Shown piece by piece: positions 26,991 through 35,551 of a DNA stretch of 64,000 nt. The notes below the pieces were generated by a model that saw only the letters and a program-made list of their open reading frames with translations, was not told the DNA's origin and made no database searches. The first letter of the stretch is position 1. Every line of letters begins with the position of its first letter. The position numbers and the translations under genes are program-made. The stretch covers positions 1 through 64,000 of the IMG/VR virus record IMGVR_UViG_3300031951_000087; one strand, 5' to 3'. The stretch is from a virus.

Positions 26991-27479
26991 TTAATAAACT
27001 AAGATACATCTATCAGGACGAAGTGTTGCTGAGATGGTTTGTAAACCGTCATCAGTATAAGACACACCCTGAAAGTCCACGTCTGTTAGGAAACAACCTT
27101 GTAAAATCCATTTTTCAACCGCAACACCTGTCGGGTCTAACATTTCCAAAGTAATATCCTTTTTATAACCAGCAGCATATCCCATACGACCTGTTACTGA
27201 TTCAGCGTGTAAACGAACCCATTCCATAAGTGCTTGAGCAGCTGATGGTCCAATAGGGTCACGGAAAGTAACACCAATTGTTCCCCATTCAAACATACCA
27301 GCAACATAAGTTTTGGTATTTAAGAAAGGAATATCTTTTGATGCAATTGTTATTTTTGGTCTGGCAGCAGATTCTACATACCAAGAATTAATACCCAATG
27401 AAGTAGGAAACGTTAAAATAAATCGGTTTTTACGTTTTGGTTCATACGGGTCGGGCATTTTCATTAATAAGTCAGCCAT
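26991..27479 (-). CDS. 19: Tail tube protein, gp19-like
   Basis: 162 residues, matching T4 gp19 (163). It has the conserved tube features: DPYEPKRKNRFILTFPTSLG at the start, SAARPKITIASKDIPFLNTK, then WGTIGVTFRDPIGPSAAQAL and a C-terminal DVDFQGVSYTDDGLQTISAT. It forms the inner tube hexamers. A terminator follows it, which would favour high tube expression over the chaperone and tape measure downstream. The start ATG 27479 has no Shine-Dalgarno; the nearest TATTTAT box is 41 nt upstream. Confidence 0.93.
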   Translation of the reverse strand: MADLLMKMPDPYEPKRKNRFILTFPTSLGINSWYVESAARPKITIASKDIPFLNTKTYVAGMFEWGTIGVTFRDPIGPSAAQALMEWVRLHAESVTGRMGYAAGYKKDITLEMLDPTGVAVEKWILQGCFLTDVDFQGVSYTDDGLQTISATLRPDRCILVY

Positions 27480-27592
27480 TTTATTATATTTTTGTTTTAG
27501 TTATTTTAGTTTATTTACCTATAAATACTTGATTATCCAAATTTTTTCTCTTATATTATCTAGGCGTTCTAGTTTATTATTTATTTAAATAT
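27480..27592 (-). promoter_or_regulatory. 113-bp non-coding gap with TATTTAT box before the tube gene
   Basis: No convincing ORF. The minus strand carries GTATTTATAGG with the box at 27521-27527, 41 nt before the tube ATG. The rest is A/T-rich leader. Confidence 0.45.
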
Positions 27593-28447
27593 TTAATATC
27601 TAGTTTTAGTTTGAGCTTTTGTTAAATATGTAGTTACTGGATGCTCTAGACCAAATTCTTTATTTAAGAATTCTTTAACTTTTTCCACATTTCTTTCATC
27701 GTCATCTGAGAAACCTATTGAAGGTACCACGAAATTATTGGACACATCATTTTTGAACAATACTTTCCCCCCCACCTTGTTTGCAAGTTCCTTACAATAA
27801 CTGATAAACTCTCTTAATGCGTTTATTTTTCCTTCTTCAGGATTGGCTTCAGAACCAGTTCCGAAAGATACAGGGTGAAAACGACACATGTCCAAATATT
27901 CTTTAATCATTGTATTGTCATCTTTAATATCCTCACCTGTAAAATCACGGTATTTCTTTAATGATTCCACCAATTTTTCTTGGTCCAAACCACTCACATT
28001 ATTTTTGATGAGTTTGTAAACCGCTTGTTTTAAAATCATCGGATTGTGTCCACGAGCTGTGATGATGGAAAAAATTGACCCACCATTAATACACTCAACA
28101 AAATCATCCCATGATGGTCCCAAACTCGCCGACATTACATCAACCAAAAATTGTCTTTCACCCTCACCTCTAAAATTTCTAAAAGGATTTGATGCAAAAC
28201 CAACAATAGTTTTTCCGTTGTACACAAATGGTTTTTTACCCAATTCGTTTCTATATTCAGCAAAATCATCAGTAGACATACCAATCTCATTATCTTTGTC
28301 ATCTAATACCATAATTTTTGTTGGCATATTCATTACATTGTCATCCCAATCAAAAGCGTAATATTTGTGGTCAGGTAATCCTGATGGGTCCATACCCTCA
28401 GTTACCATTTCTAACAATTGTCTTCTAATTGATTTTTTTAAATTCAT
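27593..28447 (-). CDS. HAD-like protein in the tail operon, unknown role
   Basis: 284 residues. The first HAD motif is visible near residue 32 as YYAFDWDDNVMNMPT, with the two aspartates of a phosphotransferase but with D-D-N instead of D-G-T. IFSIITARGHNP near 135 fits HAD motif II (T/S plus a basic residue). GFSDDDERNVEKV near 250 fits motif IV (acidic pair). It lies between the sheath and tube genes and overlaps the preceding 48-residue gene at TAATG, so it is translated with them. A phosphatase or a structural derivative of the HAD fold are both possible; the substrate is unknown. Confidence 0.7.
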   Translation of the reverse strand: MNLKKSIRRQLLEMVTEGMDPSGLPDHKYYAFDWDDNVMNMPTKIMVLDDKDNEIGMSTDDFAEYRNELGKKPFVYNGKTIVGFASNPFRNFRGEGERQFLVDVMSASLGPSWDDFVECINGGSIFSIITARGHNPMILKQAVYKLIKNNVSGLDQEKLVESLKKYRDFTGEDIKDDNTMIKEYLDMCRFHPVSFGTGSEANPEEGKINALREFISYCKELANKVGGKVLFKNDVSNNFVVPSIGFSDDDERNVEKVKEFLNKEFGLEHPVTTYLTKAQTKTRY

Positions 28448-28593
28448 TACTTTTTGTCTTTTGATAATTTTGCAATGATACTTTCTAACTGTGATTCAGT
28501 TAAAACAATGTTTTGTGGTTTTTTAGAATAAGTTTTTTTACCATTAGTTGGTACTTCTAAACTTTCCATTAATACTTTTTTTGTAAATTCCAT
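28447..28593 (-). CDS. Small basic protein (48 aa) between sheath and HAD gene
   Basis: 48 residues from ATG 28593 to TAA, whose bases overlap the next ATG (TAATG at 28445-28449). The sequence begins MEFTKKVLMESLEV and ends with a helix LTESQLESIIAKLSKDKK. The tight stop-start overlap and a TATTTAT box 10 nt upstream support translation. It is unrecognised; the Lys-rich helical C-terminus resembles many small phage proteins. Confidence 0.65.
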   Translation of the reverse strand: MEFTKKVLMESLEVPTNGKKTYSKKPQNIVLTESQLESIIAKLSKDKK

Positions 28594-28603
28594 AGTTTTA
28601 TAT

Positions 28604-28610
28604 ATAAATA
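28604..28610 (-). promoter_or_regulatory. TATTTAT box, putative late promoter
   Basis: TATTATTTATATATAAAAC on the minus strand, 10 nt before ATG 28593, directly after the sheath terminator. Confidence 0.45.
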
Positions 28611-28613
28611 ATA

Positions 28614-28639
28614 GGGAGGGGGTTTTTATTTCCCCTCCC
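28614..28639 (-). terminator. Terminator after the tail sheath gene
   Basis: Perfect 8-bp stem GGGAGGGG/CCCCTCCC around a 10-nt A/T loop, 10 bp after the sheath stop, followed by TATTATTTATATA on the minus strand. The hairpin is very G/C-rich for this genome. Confidence 0.7.
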
Positions 28640-28649
28640 GTGTTTATTT

Positions 28650-31600
28650 TTAAATATTTTCAAACGAAGCTCCTGTTGGTGTAATCAAGAACTCAATGTC
28701 AATGAATTCAAGAGCTTTTGTTGGTTTAAGGTAAATTTTACCTGTCATTGTGTTTCTATCCAAGTCTTCAGGTGTGTTTGTTACAACAACTCTAAAGTCA
28801 ATTAAACCTCTATCTCTTCTGATTGAATCCAAAATTGGATTAACAGAGTCTAAGAAATCTTGTCTAACTTTGTCATCGTTTTGTTCAAACAACAATCTGA
28901 CAGCTACAGCTGAAATCAACTTACGAGCTTGTAACAACAATCTTCTTACGTTAATTCTATCAAGAGCAGATTCTGCGACTTGAGTAGTCTTGTTACCAAA
29001 AATTAATGTTCCAACATCAGAGAATGTTGCGATTGGGTTGATTCTACCTTGATATAATGTATCTCTATCGTCTTGTGTAAGTTTCTTACGAGCTTTAACT
29101 GAATTTACAATACCTCTTGTGTAACCTGCTGATGCGAACCAAGGGAACGAAATGTTATCAGTCAATGCTAAGTTTCTACAAACCTCAGCGGTTGGTGGAA
29201 GGTAAATTTGAGTATTATTGACAGTGTCTCTTGTTAATACCCAAGGGTAGTAAGTTGCTGTGTAGTTAGAATCAATTCCTGTTGTGTCTAAATTGTCGAC
29301 AGCTTCAGTTGGATAAATTAAATCAGTTTCGTACGATGTTGTTGTATCAACAAACATATTGTAATCAGGACAAGTCATTACATATAAAGAGTCTGCCCTT
29401 TGAGATTCAATCATATCAATTGCGTCTTCAACTAAGTTAGAGTTATTAACAAAATCGATACCCGGTGTTACAAACACGTTGATATTTGTAGCCTCAGGGT
29501 TAGCAAATGTTTGTTGACCTAGTAAGTATGCGTAGTAGTCGGTGTTAGCAAAATCAGTTGTATTACCTTCTACAGATATTTGTTTGAACGCTCCCCAACC
29601 AGTTGCACTTGGGAACTGAGTTGTTGGTGATGCACCTTTTAAGTAACCTGAACCACCTAATACAAAGTTATCACCGTTGGTTCTTGATTTTCTATAAATG
29701 TCCCAACCATCAAAACCTCCACGAGCAAACAACGTGAATTTTCTTGATTGGATTCTAAAATATGGATTTGTAGGGTCACTTGAGTCAGTTGGTCCAAAAG
29801 AAGCGTTTCCAACTTCAAAAGCAGAAGTGCCCGAAGTACTATAACCATTTGATATAGTAACAACAGTAGCACCTGAATCCATGTGGAATCCCTTAGATAA
29901 GAAATCCCAATAACTTGGTGAAGTTTCGATTGTTAAATTTGAAGGTGTGATAATACCTTTATAATTAAAATATTCAGGGTCATAACCAATTGTGTTGGAC
30001 AAACCTAAGAATACTCTATTAATTTTATCACCTGAACTTCTTTGAACAGATGATAAAGGTGGTTGGAATATAACCTCACCTGCAACATCATATTTAGTTT
30101 TATAAATTGGGAATGGTGTTGTTGAACCATAATAATTTCTCATTGAATATCCTTCGAACCCACTCGGTAATGCGTCTGTCGGTGCTTCAGAACTAATTTC
30201 TAACATTACATATTTAGACCTTACTTGATATTCACCATCACTAGTTCCAATTTTTACACCAACGAAACTGTTAGAAGCTGGGTTCATAGAACAATTTGTA
30301 TATTTTTCTAAGAACACTGGATTTGCATCTGTATCATTATATGCTCTGATACCAACATCAAAAGTACCATTGTTAAACGAAACGTTTAATATTGATATTT
30401 TTACTTCTTGGTTAGCGTCGTTACCATCAGAAATTAAAATAAACTTGAATAATTTATAAACAGTATTACCTCTCAATTCTGAAACTAAATAAGGTGTTTC
30501 AGGAGTTTGATATTTTTCTAAGTAACAACCAATAGATTGTAAAGTACCGTTATCGTCTTGAGCGGATGGTAAAGCTGTGATGGTTTCGTTAATACCTCTA
30601 ATGTAACCTTTCTTGTATGAATAATTAAGAAAATTCGTAAATTGTTCTTCAACAAATAAAGGAACTTCATCTGAAGGTTTACCGAAGTTAGAAAAACCAA
30701 ATACTTTAGAAATATAATTACTGTCTGTTGAATCCAAAGACACTTTAAATTCAAACGTACTACCATCATTAGTAACACCCGAAATTCCGAACGGTGCGTA
30801 AGGACTCATTGTTACACCACTATAAACGCCATTACTATCCAATACAACACTAGTCGTACCCGTAACTTCATAAACAGGATTTGTTCCTGTTGTATATGTT
30901 GACAGACCTCTTGAACGTAAAGTCGCAACAACAACATCATTGTATTCTGTAAAGGCAGTACCAATTTGTGTAAAAGCCGATAATTGAACCGAACCCGAAA
31001 ACGAACCTGACGCACCTGTTAAGGTGTCAATTTTTGAACTAAACGAATATCCCGAATATCCATTACCAGTTGTTGGGTTGAATTGAGCGTAGTACCAAGC
31101 GTCATTATCTCTACTTGGATAATCAGTATCAGCGTCTTTTAAACTCGGAACATCATAAACATTTGTTAATCCTGTCCATCCACCACCCGTAAGTGAGTCA
31201 TAATAAGAGTCGGGTATTGTACCAAATACGTAAGCAGTTGTTGCACTTGTTGATGCCGCAGATGCGTTAGAACCAATTACACCACTAACAAATGTCTTTA
31301 ACTCAGAACTGATAGTTGATGTTGTACCATCCGATAATGTGAATTGACTATTTAAATCAGGACTAAAAATAGTTGATGGGAATGGAGACTCAAACAAAAT
31401 AGTTGATGTCCCACCAGTTGTTCCTGTAAAAGTTACGGAAACCGACGAAAGAACACTATCTTGTGAAACTGAACCACCACTCACGTTCGCAATAGTACTA
31501 ATAGACCAAGATGGTCCCGCATCATAACCCGACAAACCAAGAATTCTTGATACGAATAATTGGTTAGATTGTGATAAGTATGATTTGGCGATATACGCCG

Positions 31601-31829
31601 CTTCGTATTTTGGTATTTGTGTATCTACAAATTTTTCAGGTGAAGTACCCCCAAAAATTGCTGAAAATTCATCGAAACTTGATACGAAGATTGGCTCAAA
31701 AGCCGGACCTCTCAAAGTTTCTCCTACAATACCTAACGTTGTAACACCTACACTCTGTGCTACAAATGATAAGTCACGTTCTGAAGTGTATACTCCAGGT
31801 GAAACGAAAACTTTATTTGATGTTGCCAT
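28650..31829 (-). CDS. 18: Tail sheath protein, gp18-like
   Basis: 1059 residues, much longer than T4 gp18 (659). The N-terminus VFVSPGVYTSERDLSF, VGVTTLGIVGETLRGPAFEP and FVSSFDEFSAIFGGTSPE is the sheath signature. The C-terminal quarter carries the conserved core: VMTCPDYNMFVDT, then RKKLTQDDRDTLYQGRINPI, RLLLQARKLISAVAVRLLFE and the last strand LEFIDIEFLITPTGASFENI. The extra 400 residues sit in the middle (about 110-650) as Ser/Thr/Gly-rich beta insertions, likely exposed on the tail surface. A strong terminator follows, fitting a highly expressed gene. The start is ATG 31829 with no Shine-Dalgarno. Confidence 0.9.
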   Translation of the reverse strand: MATSNKVFVSPGVYTSERDLSFVAQSVGVTTLGIVGETLRGPAFEPIFVSSFDEFSAIFGGTSPEKFVDTQIPKYEAAYIAKSYLSQSNQLFVSRILGLSGYDAGPSWSISTIANVSGGSVSQDSVLSSVSVTFTGTTGGTSTILFESPFPSTIFSPDLNSQFTLSDGTTSTISSELKTFVSGVIGSNASAASTSATTAYVFGTIPDSYYDSLTGGGWTGLTNVYDVPSLKDADTDYPSRDNDAWYYAQFNPTTGNGYSGYSFSSKIDTLTGASGSFSGSVQLSAFTQIGTAFTEYNDVVVATLRSRGLSTYTTGTNPVYEVTGTTSVVLDSNGVYSGVTMSPYAPFGISGVTNDGSTFEFKVSLDSTDSNYISKVFGFSNFGKPSDEVPLFVEEQFTNFLNYSYKKGYIRGINETITALPSAQDDNGTLQSIGCYLEKYQTPETPYLVSELRGNTVYKLFKFILISDGNDANQEVKISILNVSFNNGTFDVGIRAYNDTDANPVFLEKYTNCSMNPASNSFVGVKIGTSDGEYQVRSKYVMLEISSEAPTDALPSGFEGYSMRNYYGSTTPFPIYKTKYDVAGEVIFQPPLSSVQRSSGDKINRVFLGLSNTIGYDPEYFNYKGIITPSNLTIETSPSYWDFLSKGFHMDSGATVVTISNGYSTSGTSAFEVGNASFGPTDSSDPTNPYFRIQSRKFTLFARGGFDGWDIYRKSRTNGDNFVLGGSGYLKGASPTTQFPSATGWGAFKQISVEGNTTDFANTDYYAYLLGQQTFANPEATNINVFVTPGIDFVNNSNLVEDAIDMIESQRADSLYVMTCPDYNMFVDTTTSYETDLIYPTEAVDNLDTTGIDSNYTATYYPWVLTRDTVNNTQIYLPPTAEVCRNLALTDNISFPWFASAGYTRGIVNSVKARKKLTQDDRDTLYQGRINPIATFSDVGTLIFGNKTTQVAESALDRINVRRLLLQARKLISAVAVRLLFEQNDDKVRQDFLDSVNPILDSIRRDRGLIDFRVVVTNTPEDLDRNTMTGKIYLKPTKALEFIDIEFLITPTGASFENI

Positions 31830-31864
31830 TATTTGTTTTTTTTATAAGTTGTTTTATTTACTAC

Positions 31865-31871
31865 ATAAATA
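31865..31871 (-). promoter_or_regulatory. TATTTAT box upstream of the sheath gene
   Basis: AATATTTATGTAG on the minus strand, 35 nt before the sheath ATG. Bases 31872-31951 hold only A/T-rich sequence between this gene and the small plus-strand ORF. Confidence 0.4.
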
Positions 31872-31951
31872 TTATTGATTTTTGTAAAAATCTTAGTATA
31901 GGGATACTATTTATAAATCAGTATGAATAAATTCTTCCTTTTTTCTGCCCA

Positions 31952-32122
31952 ATGAAAAAAACACCCAAAAAAATAAAGAATATCAAGATATCTGAAGAAT
32001 CACACACAATTCTCAAAAAGTATTGTGAAGAAAATGGACTTAAGATTTATGGATTTTTAGAAAATATTATCAAAGAAAAATGTCGTATTAAGACCGACAT
32101 TTACGGTGACCCGTTAGACTAA
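31952..32122 (+). CDS. Small Arc/MetJ-like (ribbon-helix-helix-like) protein
   Basis: 56 residues on the plus strand, opposite to the tail genes. Its order fits a ribbon-helix-helix DNA-binding fold: a Lys-rich N-terminus, a short strand KNIKISEESH, a helix TILKKYCEENGL, then a second helix YGFLENIIKEKC. The final 9 bp overlap the end of the convergent gp15-like gene. If real it could regulate late genes, but small RHH-like ORFs also have other roles. There is no nearby Shine-Dalgarno. TATTTATAAATCAG lies 30-45 bp upstream on the same strand. Confidence 0.55.
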   Translation: MKKTPKKIKNIKISEESHTILKKYCEENGLKIYGFLENIIKEKCRIKTDIYGDPLD

Positions 32123-33178
32123 TTTAATATCAAACAAAATATTTGAATCATTATTTGTTTGACCAGTCTTTTTTTCAATTTGAATCACCAAACCAATTTG
32201 TGAACTCATTGGAAAATAAGACAAATCCTGTCCAATATACTCTTGAACACCATGAGTCAATGTATATGCACTATAATGTTCAACATTTTCAGAACTTACA
32301 AAATTAAAGTCATAATTTGTTGGTAATGAACTTTGTGTTAAAGTGGTATTTGAACCAATAAATTGATAATTTGTTGGTATATTGTTTGGATTGGGAGTCG
32401 AAGCTATTGCTTTTCTTGATTTGGTTTTAGTACTAACGTCAACCATAGTTAATACTCTTGACACCGCAGGTGCCACTTCAAACTGTTCTTCATCCAATAA
32501 AACACCTAACATTTTGAATGTATAATTCTGAATGAAGTATCTTCTTTTTTGTAATTCAACCACCGATTCATCTGAAATACTATCCATAATAATCGGAATG
32601 TATCTTCCCTTAATTAAAGCATATGATTGTCTTGATGAAAATTTATCTAAAACCTTTTGATTAAACGCATTCAACTCTCGCATTCTATTTGTAAAGATTT
32701 TTATTTCGTATGTAATATCAACAGGAATTGGTTGTGGTATTTTATAAACATCCATACCATTTCTTGCTCCGTCAAAATTGGGAACCAAAGCGTATTGAAA
32801 TAATGGTCTACCAGGTATTCTATAATTTGTTGCTCCCTGATTTGTTCCATAGGGTGTTTCAGGTTTTCTAACTGTTGCAACAAAAGGTGGTTTAATGTTC
32901 GAATCTAAATCTTGAAAATTCCAAGTTTGTGTAAACTGTGCCCAGTTCTGAGTGGTAATAATAACATCAACTGTGTTAACAACTTTTCCGTTAACACTAA
33001 TTCCTAAATCATTCTTTACAAAATCTAACATCCCCCTATCCAAATCGGCGTGATAAATTCCTTTTGGAAGATATGTTCCATCTTTTTGAATTTGTTCCAA
33101 TAATTCTTCCCTTCTAGGTTGAAGAATTTTTTTTGGTGTTAAAGAAATTGTTTTAACAAGTTTTTTTGGTGTTGCCAT
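32114..33178 (-). CDS. Putative tail completion/sheath stabiliser protein (gp15-like)
   Basis: 354 residues, against 272 in T4 gp15. The middle (about 155-250) shows the arrangement I associate with gp15-type proteins: KIPQPIPVDITYEIKIFTNR, then a helix with LNAFNQKVLDKF, IPIIMDSISDES and KRRYFIQNYTFKMLGVLLDE. gp15 caps the tail end and contacts the head-side neck. It overlaps the upstream gene by one base (TAATG type) and precedes the sheath gene, an order like T4 13-14-15-16-17-18. I am confident it is a tail-end or neck protein, less so about gp15 itself. Confidence 0.5.
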   Translation of the reverse strand: MATPKKLVKTISLTPKKILQPRREELLEQIQKDGTYLPKGIYHADLDRGMLDFVKNDLGISVNGKVVNTVDVIITTQNWAQFTQTWNFQDLDSNIKPPFVATVRKPETPYGTNQGATNYRIPGRPLFQYALVPNFDGARNGMDVYKIPQPIPVDITYEIKIFTNRMRELNAFNQKVLDKFSSRQSYALIKGRYIPIIMDSISDESVVELQKRRYFIQNYTFKMLGVLLDEEQFEVAPAVSRVLTMVDVSTKTKSRKAIASTPNPNNIPTNYQFIGSNTTLTQSSLPTNYDFNFVSSENVEHYSAYTLTHGVQEYIGQDLSYFPMSSQIGLVIQIEKKTGQTNNDSNILFDIKLV

Positions 33179-33690
33179 TATATTCCTTTAAATTCGTCTT
33201 CACTTACAGGTGTACAAACAAATGTTCTATAAAATGGTTTGTATCCACCATATGTGTGTTTATTGTCCGAAACAATCCTTCCGTCATCTGCAACAGAATA
33301 ATATCTCATCCTACTTTCAGTTTCAGGATATCCAATGTAATCACCATATGAAATTGTAATTGCTTCTTCTTCCAAATAGTGAAGATATACACTCATAATC
33401 AAATTACCTGGTTCAGTTTGACTTAATTTTGAATTACCAAAAGTCGCTTGACTTGGTGCTTCGATTTTAACAAACGCTTTAATTTCAACAGGTGCCAAAT
33501 AAGACACCGAATCTGTTAACGCCTCACCATATACATCATCTTGATTTGTTTTACTCTTGTCAACACGATATAAAACCAATGTAAAGTTCATATCACCGTA
33601 CAACCATTCCTCACCCATAGATATATTTAGGTTAAAATCCTGTTCACCAAAGAATTTGGATATTCGTGTAATTGGTACTTTATTTGTCAT
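33178..33690 (-). CDS. Putative neck protein (gp14-like position)
   Basis: 170 residues from ATG 33690; a TTG 15 bases upstream would only add MYLSI and overlap the promoter box. The sequence is beta-rich with no enzyme motif: DDVYGEALTDSVSYLAPVEI, LIMSVYLHYLEEEAITISYG, then YGGYKPFYRTFVCTP. The spacing of a YGE element and a PFYR element resembles gp14-type neck proteins, but the match is weak. It directly precedes the gp15-like gene and is divergent from the SNF2 helicase gene. A TATTTAT box is 5 nt upstream of the ATG. Confidence 0.4.
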   Translation of the reverse strand: MTNKVPITRISKFFGEQDFNLNISMGEEWLYGDMNFTLVLYRVDKSKTNQDDVYGEALTDSVSYLAPVEIKAFVKIEAPSQATFGNSKLSQTEPGNLIMSVYLHYLEEEAITISYGDYIGYPETESRMRYYSVADDGRIVSDNKHTYGGYKPFYRTFVCTPVSEDEFKGI

Positions 33691-33695
33691 TATTG

Positions 33696-33702
33696 ATAAA
33701 TA
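33696..33702 (-). promoter_or_regulatory. TATTTAT box, putative late promoter
   Basis: GTATTTATCAATAATG on the minus strand with 5 nt between box and ATG 33690. It starts the long left-hand tail operon. Confidence 0.5.
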
Positions 33703-33743
33703 CAATAAAATTGATTATATTTCTTTATTAAAACTATTTTGAT

Positions 33744-35510
33744 TTGGAAAACCCCATAATTGAAAACTCAGGATTATTAGAACAAAAAGCCCTTAATACC
33801 CTACATGATTATCAGGGTGCAAATAACTATATCCTAAAATTAAAAGGTATTTTCAACCCAAACAAACGTGGTATTCCAACAAGAAGTCAATGTGAATACA
33901 TTTTAAACCACTCAAACACAACACCAAAAGTTGCAAAAAAATGGGTTGAATTGGATGATTATTTTTCTGAAAAAATATCAAACGAAAAATTATATACAGT
34001 TCCACCAAAACAAGTGTGGATTGAAAAGTTATTAGTTGAAAAAGATAAGTCTTATCATATTTGGGGTCGTTTTTTTGATAGTGAACCTTTAACAGATTTT
34101 TGGTTACCAAAGGCGGCAATCATTAAAAACCCTGAACAATACTATAAAGAAATTGATTATTCAAAGTATTCACATAGACCACTTCTTTCACACCAAGTTG
34201 AGGCGGTAGAAAAACTTGTAAAAACAAAAAGGTTTATTTTGGCTGATGATATGGGATTGGGTAAGACAACATCAACCATTGTGGCGGCGTTGGAAACTGA
34301 AGCCAAAAGAGTTTTAATTATTTGTCCTGCGTCATTAAAGATTAACTGGCAAAGAGAAATTGAAAATTACACAAAACGCTCAACATATATCTGCGGAAGT
34401 AAAAGATATGAGGATGCTGATTTTGTAATTGTTAATTACGACATTCTAAAAAACTTTCACGACCCAAAAGATAGGGACAACTCTCGTGTTTTAAAAAGTA
34501 ATTTTGATTTGGTTATTATTGATGAAGCACATTATATTCAAAATAAAACCGCACAAAGAACAAAATTAATCAACGACTTTGTGAAGGGGGTTGACAGATT
34601 GTGGTTGTTAACGGGTACACCAATGACATCACGACCAATGAATTATTTTAATTTGTTAGAACTTATTGAATCACCCGTTGCAGCAAATTGGATGGCATAT
34701 GTTGTTAGATATTGTAATGGGTACCAATTCAAAGTTGGTAATAGAAAAGTTTGGAATGTTATGGGAGCTTCAAATTTAGAAGAGTTAAGAGACCGAACAA
34801 CAAGACAAGTATTAAGAAGATTAAAAACAGATGTATTAGATTTACCTGATAAAATTATCACCCCCGTTTATTTGAGATTAAAATCAAAAGAATATGAAGA
34901 ATTAATGGGTGAGTATTTTGATTGGTATGAAAAAAATACCGATGAGAGTTCATCATTAACCGTTCAATTTACCAAGTTAACAAAGGTACGTCAGGTAATT
35001 GCACAAGAAAAAATACGGTCAACCATTGAATTGGTTGAGAACATATTAGAACAAGATAAAAAAGTAATAGTTTTCACAAACTTTACCGATTCCCTAAATA
35101 AAATTTATGACCATTTCGGTAAACAAGCCGTTTACTTGGATGGTTCATGTTCACCAGCAAAAAGACAAAACGCTGTTGACGAATTTCAAAACAATGAAAA
35201 AATAAAAGTGTTTGTTGGTAACTTAAAAGCGGCGGGTGTTGGTATTACACTTACTGCCGCTGAGGCGGTTATTATGAATGATTTATCATTTGTTCCATCC
35301 GACCACGCACAAGCTGAAGACCGAAGTTATAGATACGGACAAAAATCAAACGTATCGGTATATTATCCAATATTTGAAAATACTATTGAGGGTACAATTT
35401 ATGATATTCTCAATAAAAAGAAAAATATTTTTGAAACCGTAATGGGTGATAACGTGGGCAGGGCAGAGATTGTACAAGAAATTATGAATCAAATTTTTGG
35501 TAAGAGGTAA
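33744..35510 (+). CDS. SNF2/Rad54-family helicase (UvsW-like role)
   Basis: 588 residues starting with TTG. The helicase core begins near residue 145 with LLSHQVEAVEKLV. Walker A is ADDMGLGKTT near 166-175, motif II is DEAH near 260, motif III LWLLTGTPM near 292. The C-terminal lobe has KVIVFTNFTDSLNKIYDHF, VGNLKAAGVGITLTAA and SYRYGQKSNVSVYY, which is motif VI of SNF2 proteins such as SMARCAL1 and Rad54. It should move along DNA to remodel forks or joints, the job UvsW does in T4. The N-terminal 140 residues have no recognised domain. It starts the plus-strand group opposite the tail operon. Confidence 0.85.
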   Translation: MENPIIENSGLLEQKALNTLHDYQGANNYILKLKGIFNPNKRGIPTRSQCEYILNHSNTTPKVAKKWVELDDYFSEKISNEKLYTVPPKQVWIEKLLVEKDKSYHIWGRFFDSEPLTDFWLPKAAIIKNPEQYYKEIDYSKYSHRPLLSHQVEAVEKLVKTKRFILADDMGLGKTTSTIVAALETEAKRVLIICPASLKINWQREIENYTKRSTYICGSKRYEDADFVIVNYDILKNFHDPKDRDNSRVLKSNFDLVIIDEAHYIQNKTAQRTKLINDFVKGVDRLWLLTGTPMTSRPMNYFNLLELIESPVAANWMAYVVRYCNGYQFKVGNRKVWNVMGASNLEELRDRTTRQVLRRLKTDVLDLPDKIITPVYLRLKSKEYEELMGEYFDWYEKNTDESSSLTVQFTKLTKVRQVIAQEKIRSTIELVENILEQDKKVIVFTNFTDSLNKIYDHFGKQAVYLDGSCSPAKRQNAVDEFQNNEKIKVFVGNLKAAGVGITLTAAEAVIMNDLSFVPSDHAQAEDRSYRYGQKSNVSVYYPIFENTIEGTIYDILNKKKNIFETVMGDNVGRAEIVQEIMNQIFGKR

Positions 35511-35524
35511 GTTTTTTGAAAATC

Positions 35525-35535
35525 TATTTATTTAT
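35525..35535 (+). promoter_or_regulatory. Double TATTTAT box, putative late promoter
   Basis: Two overlapping copies (TATTTATTTAT) lie 16 nt before ATG 35552, just after the SNF2 gene stop. Confidence 0.5.
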
Positions 35536-35551
35536 AAGATAATGATAGATT

